Notes: generated by a model from the letters alone, not told the origin. A DNA stretch of 64,000 nt from Ottowia massiliensis (GCF_900240305.1 NZ_LT964854.1:1860001-1924000), one strand, 5' to 3'; counted from the stretch's first letter, positions 27,944 to 36,855 are shown. Made by a program: numbers and translations.

Positions 27944-28606
27944 TTATTGCAAGCGCACCTCCACGCGGCGGGCGGCGGCGTCGCTGCCGCTGGCATTGGC
28001 CTCGGCGGCTTCGGGTTTTTGCAGCGTCACCTTGTCTTCGCCCACGCCCAGCTCCAGCAAGGCGGCGCGCACGGCCTCGGCGCGCTTTTTGGCCAGCTCG
28101 GCATTGAAGGCGGCGTTGCCCGTGGCATCGTGAAAGCCGCTAACCACGGCGGTCTGGCCGGCGGCCACGCCGCGCACGATGTCGGCCAGCGCCTCTTTCG
28201 CGCCTTCGGCCAGGTCGGCCTTGCCGGTGGCGAAATAAAACTTCACCACGCCTTCTTGCACCTGCACGGCGGGGCCGTCGCCGATCACAACCGTCTCTTG
28301 CACCACGGCGGCCGCAGGTTCGGCCTGGGGTTCAACCGGCCGGGGCGCCGCGCCCGCGCCATCCACGCGCGCCTGCAAAACGGGGCGCCCCAGGGCGGCT
28401 GCATCGGCCTTGCCGCGCTGCCAGGCGCGAGAGGCCAGCACGCCGGCCGTCATGAGCACGGCCAGCGCCAGAGCGCCAAAAATGACGATCCAGGCCACGA
28501 TACGGTCCTGCCGGTCGCTGAAGCGGCTGTCTGCAAAGCCAGGCTGGCGCGTTGGCCGTATGGGTATCGGCAAAATGGGTTTTTCCCGCTCGTCTGGTGT
28601 GCTCAT
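27944..28606 (-). CDS. Membrane-anchored OmpA-like peptidoglycan-binding protein
   Basis: The 220-residue protein has a basic/proline N-terminus, one membrane helix (AWIVIFGALALAVLMTAGVLA, about 38-58), an Ala/Pro linker and a C-terminal OmpA-like domain. That domain includes VKFYFATGKADLAEGAKEAL, VVSGFHDATGNAAFNAELAKKRAEAVRAAL and RRVEVRLQ. The motif suggests periplasmic peptidoglycan contact from the inner membrane. A canonical diaminopimelate-binding Asp/Arg pair is likely but not certain. Function unknown. Confidence 0.8.
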   Translation of the reverse strand: MSTPDEREKPILPIPIRPTRQPGFADSRFSDRQDRIVAWIVIFGALALAVLMTAGVLASRAWQRGKADAAALGRPVLQARVDGAGAAPRPVEPQAEPAAAVVQETVVIGDGPAVQVQEGVVKFYFATGKADLAEGAKEALADIVRGVAAGQTAVVSGFHDATGNAAFNAELAKKRAEAVRAALLELGVGEDKVTLQKPEAAEANASGSDAAARRVEVRLQ

Positions 28607-28692
28607 GAAATCGGTACTCCGTCAAATGAATGCCAAAAGAGCGCAAATTGTAGACTTTGCCCTCTTTGCCCCGCGATGGAGGTTTTGCATTC

Positions 28693-29331
28693 ATGAACCA
28701 GGATATTGCCAGCCTGCGCAAAAGCTATGAGCGCGCCGAGCTGAATGAATCGGCCAGTGAAGCCGATCCCTTGCGCCAATTTGCCCGCTGGTTTGACGAA
28801 GCCCGCAAAAGCGGCGTGCCCGAGGCCAACGCCATGACGCTGGCCACCGTGGGCAGCAACTTGCGCCCCAGCACGCGCGTGGTGCTCATCAAGGATTTCG
28901 ACGAGCGCGGCATCGTCTGGTACACCAACCGCCAAAGCCGCAAGGGCCGCGAGCTGGCGGGCAACCCCTGGGCGGCCCTGCAATTTCACTGGGTGGAGCT
29001 GGAGCGCGTGGTGCGCATCGAAGGCCGCGTGCGCGAAGTGGACGACGCCGAAAGCGACGCCTACTTTGCCAGCCGCCCGCTGGACCACCGCATCGGCGCC
29101 TGGGCCAGCCCGCAAAGCCAGCCCATCCCGGGCCGCGCCTGGCTCGTGGCCGAAGCCGCCAAATACGCCGCGCGCTTCATGCTGGACCCGCCCCGCCCGC
29201 CGCACTGGGGCGGCTACCGCCTGGAGCCAGACTGCTGGGAGTTCTGGCAAGGCCGCAAAAGCCGCCTGCACGACCGCCTGCGCTACCGGCTCGAAAGCGG
29301 CCAGTGGATCCGCGAGCGGCTCTCGCCTTGA
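28693..29331 (+). CDS. pdxH: Pyridoxamine 5'-phosphate oxidase
   Basis: The 212-residue FMN enzyme makes pyridoxal 5'-phosphate. Signature ADPLRQFARWFDEARKSGVPEANAMTLATV, RVVLIKDFDERGIVWYTNRQSRKG, and the C-terminal GYRLEPDCWEFWQGRKSRLHDR with WIRERLSP. ATG 28693 follows a GATGGAGG site. Length matches the family. Confidence 0.97.
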   Translation: MNQDIASLRKSYERAELNESASEADPLRQFARWFDEARKSGVPEANAMTLATVGSNLRPSTRVVLIKDFDERGIVWYTNRQSRKGRELAGNPWAALQFHWVELERVVRIEGRVREVDDAESDAYFASRPLDHRIGAWASPQSQPIPGRAWLVAEAAKYAARFMLDPPRPPHWGGYRLEPDCWEFWQGRKSRLHDRLRYRLESGQWIRERLSP

Positions 29332-29345
29332 GAACCGGTTCAAAG
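29329..29345 (+). repeat. Motif B copy (TGAGAACCGGTTCAAAG)
   Basis: The 17-base motif starts with the pdxH stop codon and contains the perfect palindrome GAACCGGTTC. Confidence 0.5.
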
Positions 29346-29370
29346 TGCCAAGCATGGGCGGCTGAATTTT

Positions 29371-29454
29371 GCTCCTTTACCAATAGCATGAGGTCCTAGT
29401 GAAATGGGCGCGGAAGCCCTTTTCAGGCCTCCATATTTGCTTCTCTTTTTGATG
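29371..29454 (-). repeat. Dispersed intergenic repeat A, copy 9
   Basis: Reverse orientation: GCTCCTTTACCAATAGCATG, AGGTCCTAGTGAAATGGGCG, ATTTGCTTCTCTTTTTGATG. Directly after pdxH and before the EamA remnant. Confidence 0.85.
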
Positions 29455-29536
29455 TTTCCCGGCCGCCGCTGAACCTGCTCATGGCCTGCGCGGCGCAAAA
29501 AATCAGGATTCGCCGCAAGAGACTGGGCGGAGCCTT

Positions 29537-29731
29537 TCATTTTTTTGACGCCGCCCGCTGCACACCATCAATCGAAAGCAGCGCCAGCGCAAAGCCCAGC
29601 AGCGATTTGCCATCCATGCCTTGCCCCAGAAACAGCCAGCCCAGCGCGAACGCGCATACCGGGCTGAGCAGCCCCAGCGACGACACCACGGCAGGCGACA
29701 GCCGGGCAAGCCCGCTGAAAAACAGCACATA
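29537..29731 (-). pseudogene. EamA/DMT permease, 3' fragment cut off by the nitroreductase cassette
   Basis: The frame read from 29731 gives YVLFFSGLARLSPAVVSSLG, then LLSPVCAFALGWLFLGQGMD and ends QRAASKK. This is the last 64 residues of a drug/metabolite transporter (helices 9-10). It continues exactly from the A codon that ends the 5' fragment at 30788. Without the intervening DNA the two parts make a 285-residue EamA permease, the normal family length. Confidence 0.85.
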
Positions 29732-29778
29732 ATGTTTTTTGGGCTGCTGATGCGGCAGCCTGCACGTTAGGAACAGGG

Positions 29779-29790
29779 TGCAGGCTGCTT
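29779..29790 (-). other. Kingella-type DNA uptake sequence
   Basis: Perfect AAGCAGCCTGCA on the minus strand, near the left edge of the cassette. Confidence 0.75.
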
Positions 29791-29850
29791 TTCAGGCAGT
29801 CCGACAAGCCTGCCCCCGTTTGGAGAACGAACGGATTGCCGCCGACCCTA

Positions 29851-29862
29851 AAGCAGCCTGCA
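29851..29862 (+). other. Kingella-type DNA uptake sequence
   Basis: Perfect AAGCAGCCTGCA; a second-dialect near match (AAGCTGCCTGAA) follows at 29880-29891. Confidence 0.75.
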
Positions 29863-29988
29863 CCCGCATAAAAAGATTTAAGCTGCCTGAAAACGAGGTT
29901 TCCGAAGGAAGCCGAGTTTCTGCGAAGCTAAAACGCAGGCGGCAACGGGGATTAAAACAAAGTTGCCCAAGTAAGCGGGATTTCGGTG

Positions 29989-30032
29989 CAGCGGAAACGC
30001 AAAAAGCAGCCTGCACCTTTTCAGGTAGCCCG
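29989..30032 (+). repeat. Cassette direct repeat, left copy, with uptake sequence
   Basis: Contains AGCGGAAACGC, the perfect uptake sequence AAGCAGCCTGCA (30004-30015) and TTCAGGTAGCCCG. It matches 30739-30781 except for a few bases. The uptake core and the following TTCAGG segment form an imperfect hairpin just before the nitroreductase gene. Confidence 0.75.
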
Positions 30033-30052
30033 TTATCCCCCAAGGAGACCCG

Positions 30053-30673
30053 ATGAACCACCAAACCATTATGCAGAACGCCGAAGCGCGCCGCTCCGTG
30101 TACGCGCTCAACCGCAACCTGCCCCTGCCGCCCGAAGAAATCGCCGCCATCGTCCGCCACGCGCTGCAATACAGCCCCTCGCCGTTCAATTCCCACTCCG
30201 TCCGCCTGCTCGTCCTGTTCGGCGCGGAACATGAAAAACTGTGGGACATTGCCGCCGAAGTGCTGCAAGCCGCCGTGCCGCCCGAAACCTTCGCCAAGCA
30301 GACCGCGCCCAAGCTTGCCGCCTTCCGCGCCGCCGCAGGCAGCATCCTGTTTTACCAGGACACGGACGTGGTTTCAGACTTGCAGCAGCGCATGCCGCTT
30401 TACGCCGACACCTTCCCCGTGTCCGCCGACAAAGAATTCGCCATGATGCAGTACGCGATTTGGACCACCTTCGCCGCCGCCCAAATCGGCGCGAACATCC
30501 AGCATTACAACCCGCTGATTGACGAAGCCGTCGCCCGAGCGTGGCAGGTTCCCAGCCACTGGCGGCTGCGCAGCCAAATGGTGTTCGGCGGCATTGCCGC
30601 ACCCGCCGCCGAACGCAAATACGCCCCCATCGAACCGCGCCTGCGGATTTTCGGGCTGGATGGCGGCAACTGA
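30053..30673 (+). CDS. Nitroreductase family protein (Frm2/YdgI-like), acquired
   Basis: The 206-residue FMN-type protein begins MNHQTIMQNAEARRSVYALN, with RRSVY the FMN-phosphate contact typical of the family. It continues PSPFNSHSVRLLVLFGAEHEKLW, EFAMMQYAIWTTFAAAQIGANIQHYNP and QMVFGGIAAPA. This is the Frm2/Hbn1-like branch, whose natural substrates are unknown. A CAAGGAGACCCG site precedes ATG 30053. It is the only gene of the cassette bracketed by uptake sequences and lies antisense to the permease it interrupts. Confidence 0.9.
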   Translation: MNHQTIMQNAEARRSVYALNRNLPLPPEEIAAIVRHALQYSPSPFNSHSVRLLVLFGAEHEKLWDIAAEVLQAAVPPETFAKQTAPKLAAFRAAAGSILFYQDTDVVSDLQQRMPLYADTFPVSADKEFAMMQYAIWTTFAAAQIGANIQHYNPLIDEAVARAWQVPSHWRLRSQMVFGGIAAPAAERKYAPIEPRLRIFGLDGGN

Positions 30674-30738
30674 CGAAATTGCTGTTTCAGGCAGCCCGAA
30701 CGCACGGGCGGCAATGGCGGTAAAACGAAATCCCTGCG

Positions 30739-30781
30739 AAGCGGAAATGCAAAAGCAGCCTGCACCTTTTCAGGCAGCCCG
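30739..30781 (+). repeat. Cassette direct repeat, right copy, with uptake sequence
   Basis: AGCGGAAATGC, the perfect uptake sequence AAGCAGCCTGCA (30753-30764) and TTCAGGCAGCCCG. Near-identical to 29989-30032. A further TTCAGGCAGCCC lies at 30686-30697 right after the nitroreductase stop. Confidence 0.75.
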
Positions 30782-30787
30782 TCCGCA

Positions 30788-31450
30788 CGCCAGCACTGCG
30801 CCAAACAAACAGAGATAGAGGTAGCCGCCAATGTTGGCCAGCGTCAATGCCGGCAGGGGCGGCTCCGCCAAAAGCGCGGCGGGCAGCAGGCACAGGCCGC
30901 CAACCAGCAATTGCCAGCCAGCGAATGCCAGCACCGGCAGGCTGGTTCTGCGGTGTTTTGACAAATACACGCCCAGGCTCATGGAGGCCGCGCCCGACAG
31001 GGCAGCAGCGATTCCCCAGGCGTCATAACGGGCCTGCGGCGAAAGCACCATGAGCGCAATGCCCGCAACGCCTGCCGCTGCCCATAACCAGGCCGCTTTG
31101 GGTGGCATGGTTTTGCCAATCAGCCACGTCAGCAATAAAACCATCAGGGTTTGCGTGGAACTGAGCACAGCCGCCAGACCGCCCGGCAGCCGGTAAGCGG
31201 CCACAAACAGCATGGCCTGGAAAAAGCCGATATTGAGAATGCCCAGCAAAATCACCGTGCCCCATTCGCTGCGCCTGGGCAGCACGCGTGCGTACATCAG
31301 CAGCAACAGGCCCGCAGGCAGCACGCGCAGCAGCGCTGCGGTCAATGGCCGGTCCGGCGGCAGAAATTCGGTGGTGACAAGGTAGGTGCTGCCCCATATC
31401 AGGGGAGCGCAGGCGGTGGTGAAAATGGCTGCGGCGCGGGAATGGGCCAT
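30788..31450 (-). pseudogene. EamA/DMT permease, 5' fragment
   Basis: From ATG 31450 the first 221 residues of a drug/metabolite transporter are intact: APLIWGSTYLVTTEFLPPDR, GILNIGFFQAMLFVAAYRLP, then LANIGGYLYLCLFGAVLA. The frame runs five more codons into cassette DNA (CGRAA) and stops at 30770. About eight of ten helices remain, so the product is unlikely to work. The missing end is at 29537-29731. Confidence 0.88.
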
Positions 31451-31466
31451 GAGAATCTGTTCAGAA
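31450..31466 (+). repeat. Motif B-like sequence (TGAGAATCTGTTCAGAA)
   Basis: Matches motif B at most positions and abuts the EamA start codon. The rest of the 298 bp before argA shows no gene or clear site. Confidence 0.35.
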
Positions 31467-31748
31467 AATAGGCGGAAGCGGCGTTTTTCAGCGGGGATTC
31501 AGCCCGAAAGCCGGTTTCCAAAAGTGAAAACCAAATGCGATTCGCCGGAATATATCCACTGCAATCGCGAAACGCCGCGCTGGTACAAAACCATGAACGA
31601 ATATCCGGTGAAAATGCAATGAACGCGCAATAAACATGCGGCGCGTGCTGAATCAATCTCTTTTTTCCGTGCCCGGCCATGCGGAAAAACCTGCGCGGGC
31701 CGCCGCATAATTTGCGCCTTCTTTTTTTCTCGCACGACGCTGGCTGCC

Positions 31749-33098
31749 ATGTCTTCCGCCGCATTCAATCCTGCTTTTGTCCCGTGGTTTCGCGCCGTGG
31801 CGCCCTACATTCACATGCACCGGGGCAAGACGTTTGTGGTGGGCGTGGAGGGCGAGGCCATTGCGGCGGGCAAGCTGGGCGGCATCGTGACCGATTTGGC
31901 GCTGATTCAAAGCATGGGCGTGCGCATCGTGCTGGTGCATGGCTTTCGCCCGCAATTGACCGAGCAGCTGGCAGCCAAGGGGCATGAGGCGCGGTTTTCG
32001 CACGGCATGCGCGTGACCGATCCGGTGGCGCTCGATTGCGCGCAGGAGGCGGCGGGGCAGCTGCGCTACGAAATCGAGGCCGCTTTCAGCCAGGGCCTGC
32101 CCAACACGCCCATGGCGGGTGCCACGGTGCGCGTGATTTCGGGCAACTTCATCACGGCGCGGCCCGTGGGCATCATCGACGGGGTGGATTTCAGACACAC
32201 CGGCCTGGTGCGCAAGGTGGACGTGGCGGGCATCACCCGCTCGCTGGACGCGGGCGCGCTGGTGCTGCTCTCGCCCTTTGGCTTTTCGCCCACGGGCGAG
32301 GCGTTCAACCTGACCATGGAAGAAGTGGCCACGCGCGTGGCCACCAGTTTGCAGGCTGACAAGCTCATTTTTCTGACGCAAAAACCCGGCGTGGCCATAC
32401 GCCCCGAGGAGCCGGTGAGCGAGGGCAACCCGGTGGATACCGAAATTCCGCTGGCCGAAGCGCGCCGCATCGTCGCGCGCCTGCCCCGGCCTGAAACGCC
32501 GCTGGACACGGGCTACTACCTCAGCCGCTGCATCACCGCCTGCGAGCACGGCGTCGAGCGCAGCCACATCCTGCCCTTTGCCGTGGACGGCGCGCTGCTG
32601 CTGGAAATTTATGTGCACGACGGCATCGGCACGATGGTGGTCGATGAAAAGCTGGAAAGCCTGCGCGAGGCCACGGCCGACGATGTGGCAGGCATCCTGC
32701 GGCTGATCGAGCCTTTCGAGCAGGACGGCACGCTCGTCAAGCGCAGCCGCACTGAAATCGAGCGCGACATTGGCAACTATTCCATCGTCGAGCACGACGG
32801 CGTGATCTTCGCCTGCGCGGCGCTCTACCCCTACCCCGAGGCGAAAACGGGCGAAATGGCCGCCGTCACTGTTTCGCCCCAGAGCCAGGGCCAGGGCGAC
32901 GGCGACAAGCTGCTGCGCCGCATCGAGCAGCGGGCCAGGGAAATCGGGCTGGGCAGCATCTTCGTGCTCACCACGCGCGCCATGCACTGGTTCATCAAGC
33001 GCGGTTTCCGGCAGGTGCCGCCCGACTGGCTGCCCGAAGCGCGCATCCGCAAATACAACTGGGACCGCAAAAGCCAGGTGCTGGTCAAGCAACTATGA
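31749..33098 (+). CDS. argA: Amino-acid N-acetyltransferase (N-acetylglutamate synthase)
   Basis: The 449-residue enzyme catalyses the first arginine step. An N-terminal amino-acid-kinase-like domain (about 10-290: APYIHMHRGKTFVVGVEGEA, IQSMGVRIVLVHGFRPQLTE, LLSPFGFSPTGEAFNL) is joined to a C-terminal GNAT domain. The GNAT part has VTVSPQSQGQGDGDKLLRRI (acetyl-CoA loop) and FVLTTRAMHWFIKRGFRQVP. Both domains are complete, as in classical ArgA. Arginine feedback is expected through the kinase-like domain. Monocistronic. Confidence 0.96.
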   Translation: MSSAAFNPAFVPWFRAVAPYIHMHRGKTFVVGVEGEAIAAGKLGGIVTDLALIQSMGVRIVLVHGFRPQLTEQLAAKGHEARFSHGMRVTDPVALDCAQEAAGQLRYEIEAAFSQGLPNTPMAGATVRVISGNFITARPVGIIDGVDFRHTGLVRKVDVAGITRSLDAGALVLLSPFGFSPTGEAFNLTMEEVATRVATSLQADKLIFLTQKPGVAIRPEEPVSEGNPVDTEIPLAEARRIVARLPRPETPLDTGYYLSRCITACEHGVERSHILPFAVDGALLLEIYVHDGIGTMVVDEKLESLREATADDVAGILRLIEPFEQDGTLVKRSRTEIERDIGNYSIVEHDGVIFACAALYPYPEAKTGEMAAVTVSPQSQGQGDGDKLLRRIEQRAREIGLGSIFVLTTRAMHWFIKRGFRQVPPDWLPEARIRKYNWDRKSQVLVKQL

Positions 33099-33191
33099 AA
33101 ACCATAGCGGCCTGCGCTGATTCCACGGGGGCTTGCGGCCCATCTGGCTGGTAAACGCCCCGCAAACGCCCCGCAAACGCCCCGCCTTTTC

Positions 33192-34016
33192 ATGTCCGCC
33201 CCGCCGCCTGCCATGCCGCACGCCTTCGCCCCGCCCGCCGCCATCGCGCAACTCGCGGCCCCGCCCGCGTGGCGGGCCGTGGACTTCATTGCCGATCTGC
33301 ACCTGACCCCTGCTGAACCTGCCACCGTGGCCGCCTGGCAGCGCTACATGCTGGGCACGGCAGCCAGCGCCGTCTTCATTCTGGGCGACCTGTTTGAGGC
33401 CTGGGTAGGCGACGACGCCGCCCGCCAGCCCGGCCTTGAAGCCCAGTGCGCCGCCACACTGCGCGCCGCCGCCGCCCGCCGCCCCGTGCACTTCATGCGC
33501 GGCAACCGCGACTTTCTCGTCGGCCCCGCCTTTCTGGCCGCCTGCGGCGTACAGGATTTGCCCGACCCCGTCACGCTCATTTTTGGCGGCCAGCGCTGGC
33601 TCCTCTCGCACGGCGACGCCCTGTGCCTGGATGACGCGCCCTACCAGCAGTTTCGCCAGCAAGTGCGCCAGCCCGCCTGGCAGCAGCAGTTTCTGGCCCG
33701 CCCCCTGGCCGAGCGGCAGGCCATTGCGCGCCACATGCGCGGCCAAAGCAGCGCCCGCCAGCAGGCAATGAATCAGTGGGCCGATGTCGATGCCGACGCC
33801 GCCCGCGCCCTGCTCGCCGCCGCGCGCGCGCCCGTGCTCATTCACGGCCACACGCACCGCCCGGCCAGCCACACGCTGGGCGCGGGGCTGAGCCGCGTCG
33901 TCCTCTCCGACTGGTGTCTGGACGCCCCCGCGCCGCGCGCCGAAGTTCTGCGCCTGCGGCCCGGCCAGCTCCCCGCCCGCATCAGCCCGCAAGCCGCCCT
34001 GACGCCCGAGGCCTGA
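33192..34016 (+). CDS. lpxH: UDP-2,3-diacylglucosamine diphosphatase
   Basis: The 274-residue metallophosphatase acts in lipid A synthesis. Metal motifs in order: FIADLHL (D35, H37), ILGDLFEAWVGDD, MRGNRDFLVGPAF, LLSHGDALCLDD and LIHGHTHRPASH. The N-terminal 25 residues are Ala/Pro-rich and extra, so an internal start is possible. It begins 93 bp after argA. Confidence 0.93.
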   Translation: MSAPPPAMPHAFAPPAAIAQLAAPPAWRAVDFIADLHLTPAEPATVAAWQRYMLGTAASAVFILGDLFEAWVGDDAARQPGLEAQCAATLRAAAARRPVHFMRGNRDFLVGPAFLAACGVQDLPDPVTLIFGGQRWLLSHGDALCLDDAPYQQFRQQVRQPAWQQQFLARPLAERQAIARHMRGQSSARQQAMNQWADVDADAARALLAAARAPVLIHGHTHRPASHTLGAGLSRVVLSDWCLDAPAPRAEVLRLRPGQLPARISPQAALTPEA

Positions 34017-34089
34017 AAACCAGCCCCGCGCCTTCCAGCCCCTCTCTTTCCGCTAGCACGCTGCTCTTTGGCTGCGCAGGGCCTTATTC

Positions 34090-34173
34090 ATCAAAAGCAA
34101 TAGCAAATTGAAAGGCCAATAAAACGGCATTTGCGCACGTTTCACTAGGACATCAAGCTCTACTTTCAGGAGC
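34090..34173 (+). repeat. Dispersed intergenic repeat A, copy 10
   Basis: ATCAAAAGCAATAGCAAATT, TTTCACTAGGACATCAAGCT, TTTCAGGAGC. Divergent at the left end. The rest of the 354 bp gap to the kinase gene shows nothing. Confidence 0.7.
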
Positions 34174-34370
34174 TGAAAAAGGCCTCACAGGCAGTTCTTT
34201 CGCCTGGCCGGGCCTGTTGCGCAGAGGCGATTCAGTGGTTATGAATTCACGCCAGCTTTGACTGAAGCGTTCCCCAGGACTGCCCGCATCCGGCGCGTAG
34301 GCAAGGCGCTGGCTTGAGCCTGGCGGCAGATAGGGCGCCTGCCGGGCCTCGCGCCCTACACTGCCCGTCC

Positions 34371-36851
34371 ATGCGAAGCAATCCTTTTTTGGCGCCGCAA
34401 GCGCCTTGGACTGACCGGTGGAAGCGCTTGCTGGGGCAGGAGCGCCTGGCGGCCATTGCGCCGCTGGCGGCGGTGCTGCTGTTTTTGGCCACGATTGCGG
34501 CGGCGTTTTGGTATCTGAGCGCGCAAGACGCTCAGCGCGAGCTGGCGGCGGCGCGGCATGACCTGGAGTTCAGCCAGCAGCAGTTGCGTTTGCACTTGCA
34601 GGAGCAGGCGGGGGAGCTGGAGCGGCTGGCGCGCGCCGTAAGCGGCGGCAACATGGGCGCGGCGCAGTTCGCGCAAAGCGCGCGGGCGCTGGCCGGGCGC
34701 TGGCCGGAAATGCGCGATATGCGCTGGCTTGATGCGCAGGGGCGAACCGTGGCGCGCCTGCCGCCCGAAGGCAGCGCGGCCGGGTTTGCCGGGCCGCAAA
34801 GCGAAGGCGCTGACGAGTCTGAAAACGCCAATGAACTGGGCCAGGCAGGCCAGATGCATGGCGCGCCGTATGCCGTGCCCCTGCCAGCGGGGGCTGGCGA
34901 GGCGGGCAGCCTGCGGGTTTATGTGCCGTTGATGAACGAAGGGCGGCTGGAAGGGGCCTTGCTGATCGTGTATGACGCCAGCCAGCTCCTGCACCACGGC
35001 CTGCCGCAGCGGCTACAGGAGAAATACGCCTTCAGCCTGCTGGATGAAACAGGCGGCGTGCTGGCGGGGCTGGCATCCGCCAGCGGCCGCCCGCAGGCGG
35101 ATGAAGGCTGGCCCTGGGCGGACCGCCGCTCGCAGGCGCGGAGCCTGCCGCTGGCGCTGCCCTGGGCCGGGGGGGCGCTGACGCTGCAAGCGCAGGTGTG
35201 GCGTGCGCCCGAGGGCGTGGTGGGGCGGGCGCTGTTCTGGCTGGCAGCGGCGCTGTCGGCCATGACGGTGTGGATGCTGGTGGTGAACTGGCGTTTCGTG
35301 CGCTGGCGGCAGCAGGCGCAGGCGGCGCTGACGGCGGAAACAAGCTTTCGCCGCGCCATGGAAAACTCCATGCGCACCGGCATGCGCGCGCTGGATTTGC
35401 ACGGGCGCATCACGTATGTGAATCCGGCCTTTTGCCGGATGACGGGCTGGAGCGAGGCCGAGCTGGTGGGCCAGATGCCGCCTTATTCCTACTGGCCCGA
35501 GCAGGAACATCAAACGCTGATGCGCGTGCTGGCTGACGAGCTGGCGGGCCGCGCACAGGCGGCGAGCCGCCAGATTCGCGTGCGGCGCAAGAGCGGCGAG
35601 CTGTTTGATGCGCGGCTGTACATCGCGCCGCTGATGGACGGGCATGGGCAGCACAGCGGCTGGGTGGCGTCGATGACCGATATTTCGGAACCCAACCGCG
35701 TGCGCGCCGAGCTGGCGGCGGCGCGCGAGCGCTTCACGCTGGTGCTGGAGTCTCTGGAGGCTTCCGTCTCGGTGGCGCCGCTGGGCAGCAAGGAGCTTTT
35801 GTTCGCCAACAAGCGCTACCGCCGGTGGTTTGGCGACACCACGCAGGGCCACCTGGGCATGGTGATCAGCGCCAGCTCGCTGCGCACGGCCCCTGGCGAA
35901 AGCGGCGAAAAAATGCGCCCCGACAACGCTGAAATCTATTTGCCCCCGCTGGACAAATGGCTGGATGTGCGCTCGCGCTATCTGACCTGGGCCGATGGCC
36001 GCCTGGCGCAAATGGTGATTGCCACCGACGTGACGGCCCGCCGCGCCGCCGAGGCCCGGGCCGAAGAGCAGGCCCGCCTGGCCGAAGACGCCAGCCGCCT
36101 GATCACCATGGGCGAAATGGCCTCCAGCGTGGCGCACGAACTCAACCAGCCGCTCACGGCCATCAGCAACTACTGCACCGGCATCATCTCCCGCGTGCAA
36201 GCGGGCGGCCTGGCGCAAGAAGACTTGCTGGGCGCGCTGCGCAAGACGGCGCGGCAGGCGCAGCGGGCGGGGCAGGTCATTCAGCACATCCGCAACTTCG
36301 TCAAGCGCAGCGACCCGAAGATGCAGCTGGGCACGGTGGCCGCCATCATCGAGCCGGTGCTGGAGCTGGCCGAAGTGGAAGCGCGCCGCCGCCAGGTGCG
36401 CCTGGGCAGCAACGTGGCCCCGAATCTGCCGCAAGTGCTGGCCGACCCCATCCTCATCGGGCAGGTGCTGCTGAACCTCATCCGCAACGCCGCCGAATCC
36501 ATAGAGGCCGCGCAGCGCCCGCCCGATGAGCGGCGCATCACCTTGCTGGCCAGCCTCATCCTGATTGAAGACCAAAGCGCCGTGCAATTTGCCGTGGAAG
36601 ACACCGGCTGCGGGCTGCCGCCGGGCGTGCAAGAGCGCCTTTATGAAGCCTTCTTTTCCACCAAGCGCGAAGGCATGGGCATCGGGCTGAACCTGTGCCG
36701 CTCCATCATCGAGGCGCACCAGGGCCGTTTGCGTGCGGTCAATCTCTACAATGGCGGACAAACCGTGGGATGCCGTTTTTCCTTCTGGATACCGGCCGCT
36801 GCGGCCGCCGCGCCAGCGCAGGCGCGACCCCTCAACCCTGAAGAAACCTGA
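34371..36851 (+). CDS. PAS-domain sensor histidine kinase (DctS-like)
   Basis: The 826-residue membrane kinase has two transmembrane helices (about 27-49 and 285-307) bracketing a periplasmic sensor. A PAS domain follows (about 325-445; FRRAMENSMRTGMRALDLHG, FCRMTGWSEAELVGQMPPYS), then a second PAS-like region. The HisKA phospho-acceptor is H589 (SVAHELNQPLTAISNYCTGI), and the HATPase carries NLIRNAAESIEAA, DTGCGLPPGVQERLYEAFFS and GMGIGLNLCRSII. It resembles DctS/TodS-type kinases; the ligand is not known. ATG 34371 chosen over 34314. Confidence 0.9.
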   Translation: MRSNPFLAPQAPWTDRWKRLLGQERLAAIAPLAAVLLFLATIAAAFWYLSAQDAQRELAAARHDLEFSQQQLRLHLQEQAGELERLARAVSGGNMGAAQFAQSARALAGRWPEMRDMRWLDAQGRTVARLPPEGSAAGFAGPQSEGADESENANELGQAGQMHGAPYAVPLPAGAGEAGSLRVYVPLMNEGRLEGALLIVYDASQLLHHGLPQRLQEKYAFSLLDETGGVLAGLASASGRPQADEGWPWADRRSQARSLPLALPWAGGALTLQAQVWRAPEGVVGRALFWLAAALSAMTVWMLVVNWRFVRWRQQAQAALTAETSFRRAMENSMRTGMRALDLHGRITYVNPAFCRMTGWSEAELVGQMPPYSYWPEQEHQTLMRVLADELAGRAQAASRQIRVRRKSGELFDARLYIAPLMDGHGQHSGWVASMTDISEPNRVRAELAAARERFTLVLESLEASVSVAPLGSKELLFANKRYRRWFGDTTQGHLGMVISASSLRTAPGESGEKMRPDNAEIYLPPLDKWLDVRSRYLTWADGRLAQMVIATDVTARRAAEARAEEQARLAEDASRLITMGEMASSVAHELNQPLTAISNYCTGIISRVQAGGLAQEDLLGALRKTARQAQRAGQVIQHIRNFVKRSDPKMQLGTVAAIIEPVLELAEVEARRRQVRLGSNVAPNLPQVLADPILIGQVLLNLIRNAAESIEAAQRPPDERRITLLASLILIEDQSAVQFAVEDTGCGLPPGVQERLYEAFFSTKREGMGIGLNLCRSIIEAHQGRLRAVNLYNGGQTVGCRFSFWIPAAAAAAPAQARPLNPEET

Positions 36852-36855
36852 TCCC

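Larger units (their letters stand above)
29732..30787. mobile_element. DUS-rich DNA cassette from a Kingella-like donor, inserted in an EamA gene
   Basis: About 1056 bp separate the two halves of one permease gene, joining Ala and Tyr codons. The segment carries four perfect copies of AAGCAGCCTGCA, several near-matches to other Neisseriaceae uptake sequences, and one complete gene. No transposase, integrase, terminal inverted repeat or target duplication is visible. Entry by natural transformation with illegitimate recombination is the best explanation. Confidence 0.8.

Noticed and set aside
29732..30787. Insertion sequence or transposon as the cause of the permease split
   Set aside because: No transposase, terminal inverted repeats or target-site duplication could be found at the two junctions.
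33095..33130. Possible further repeat A fragment after argA (GCGCTGATTCCACGGGGG)
   Set aside because: Only about 15 bases resemble the core and both end blocks are missing; chance similarity is possible.
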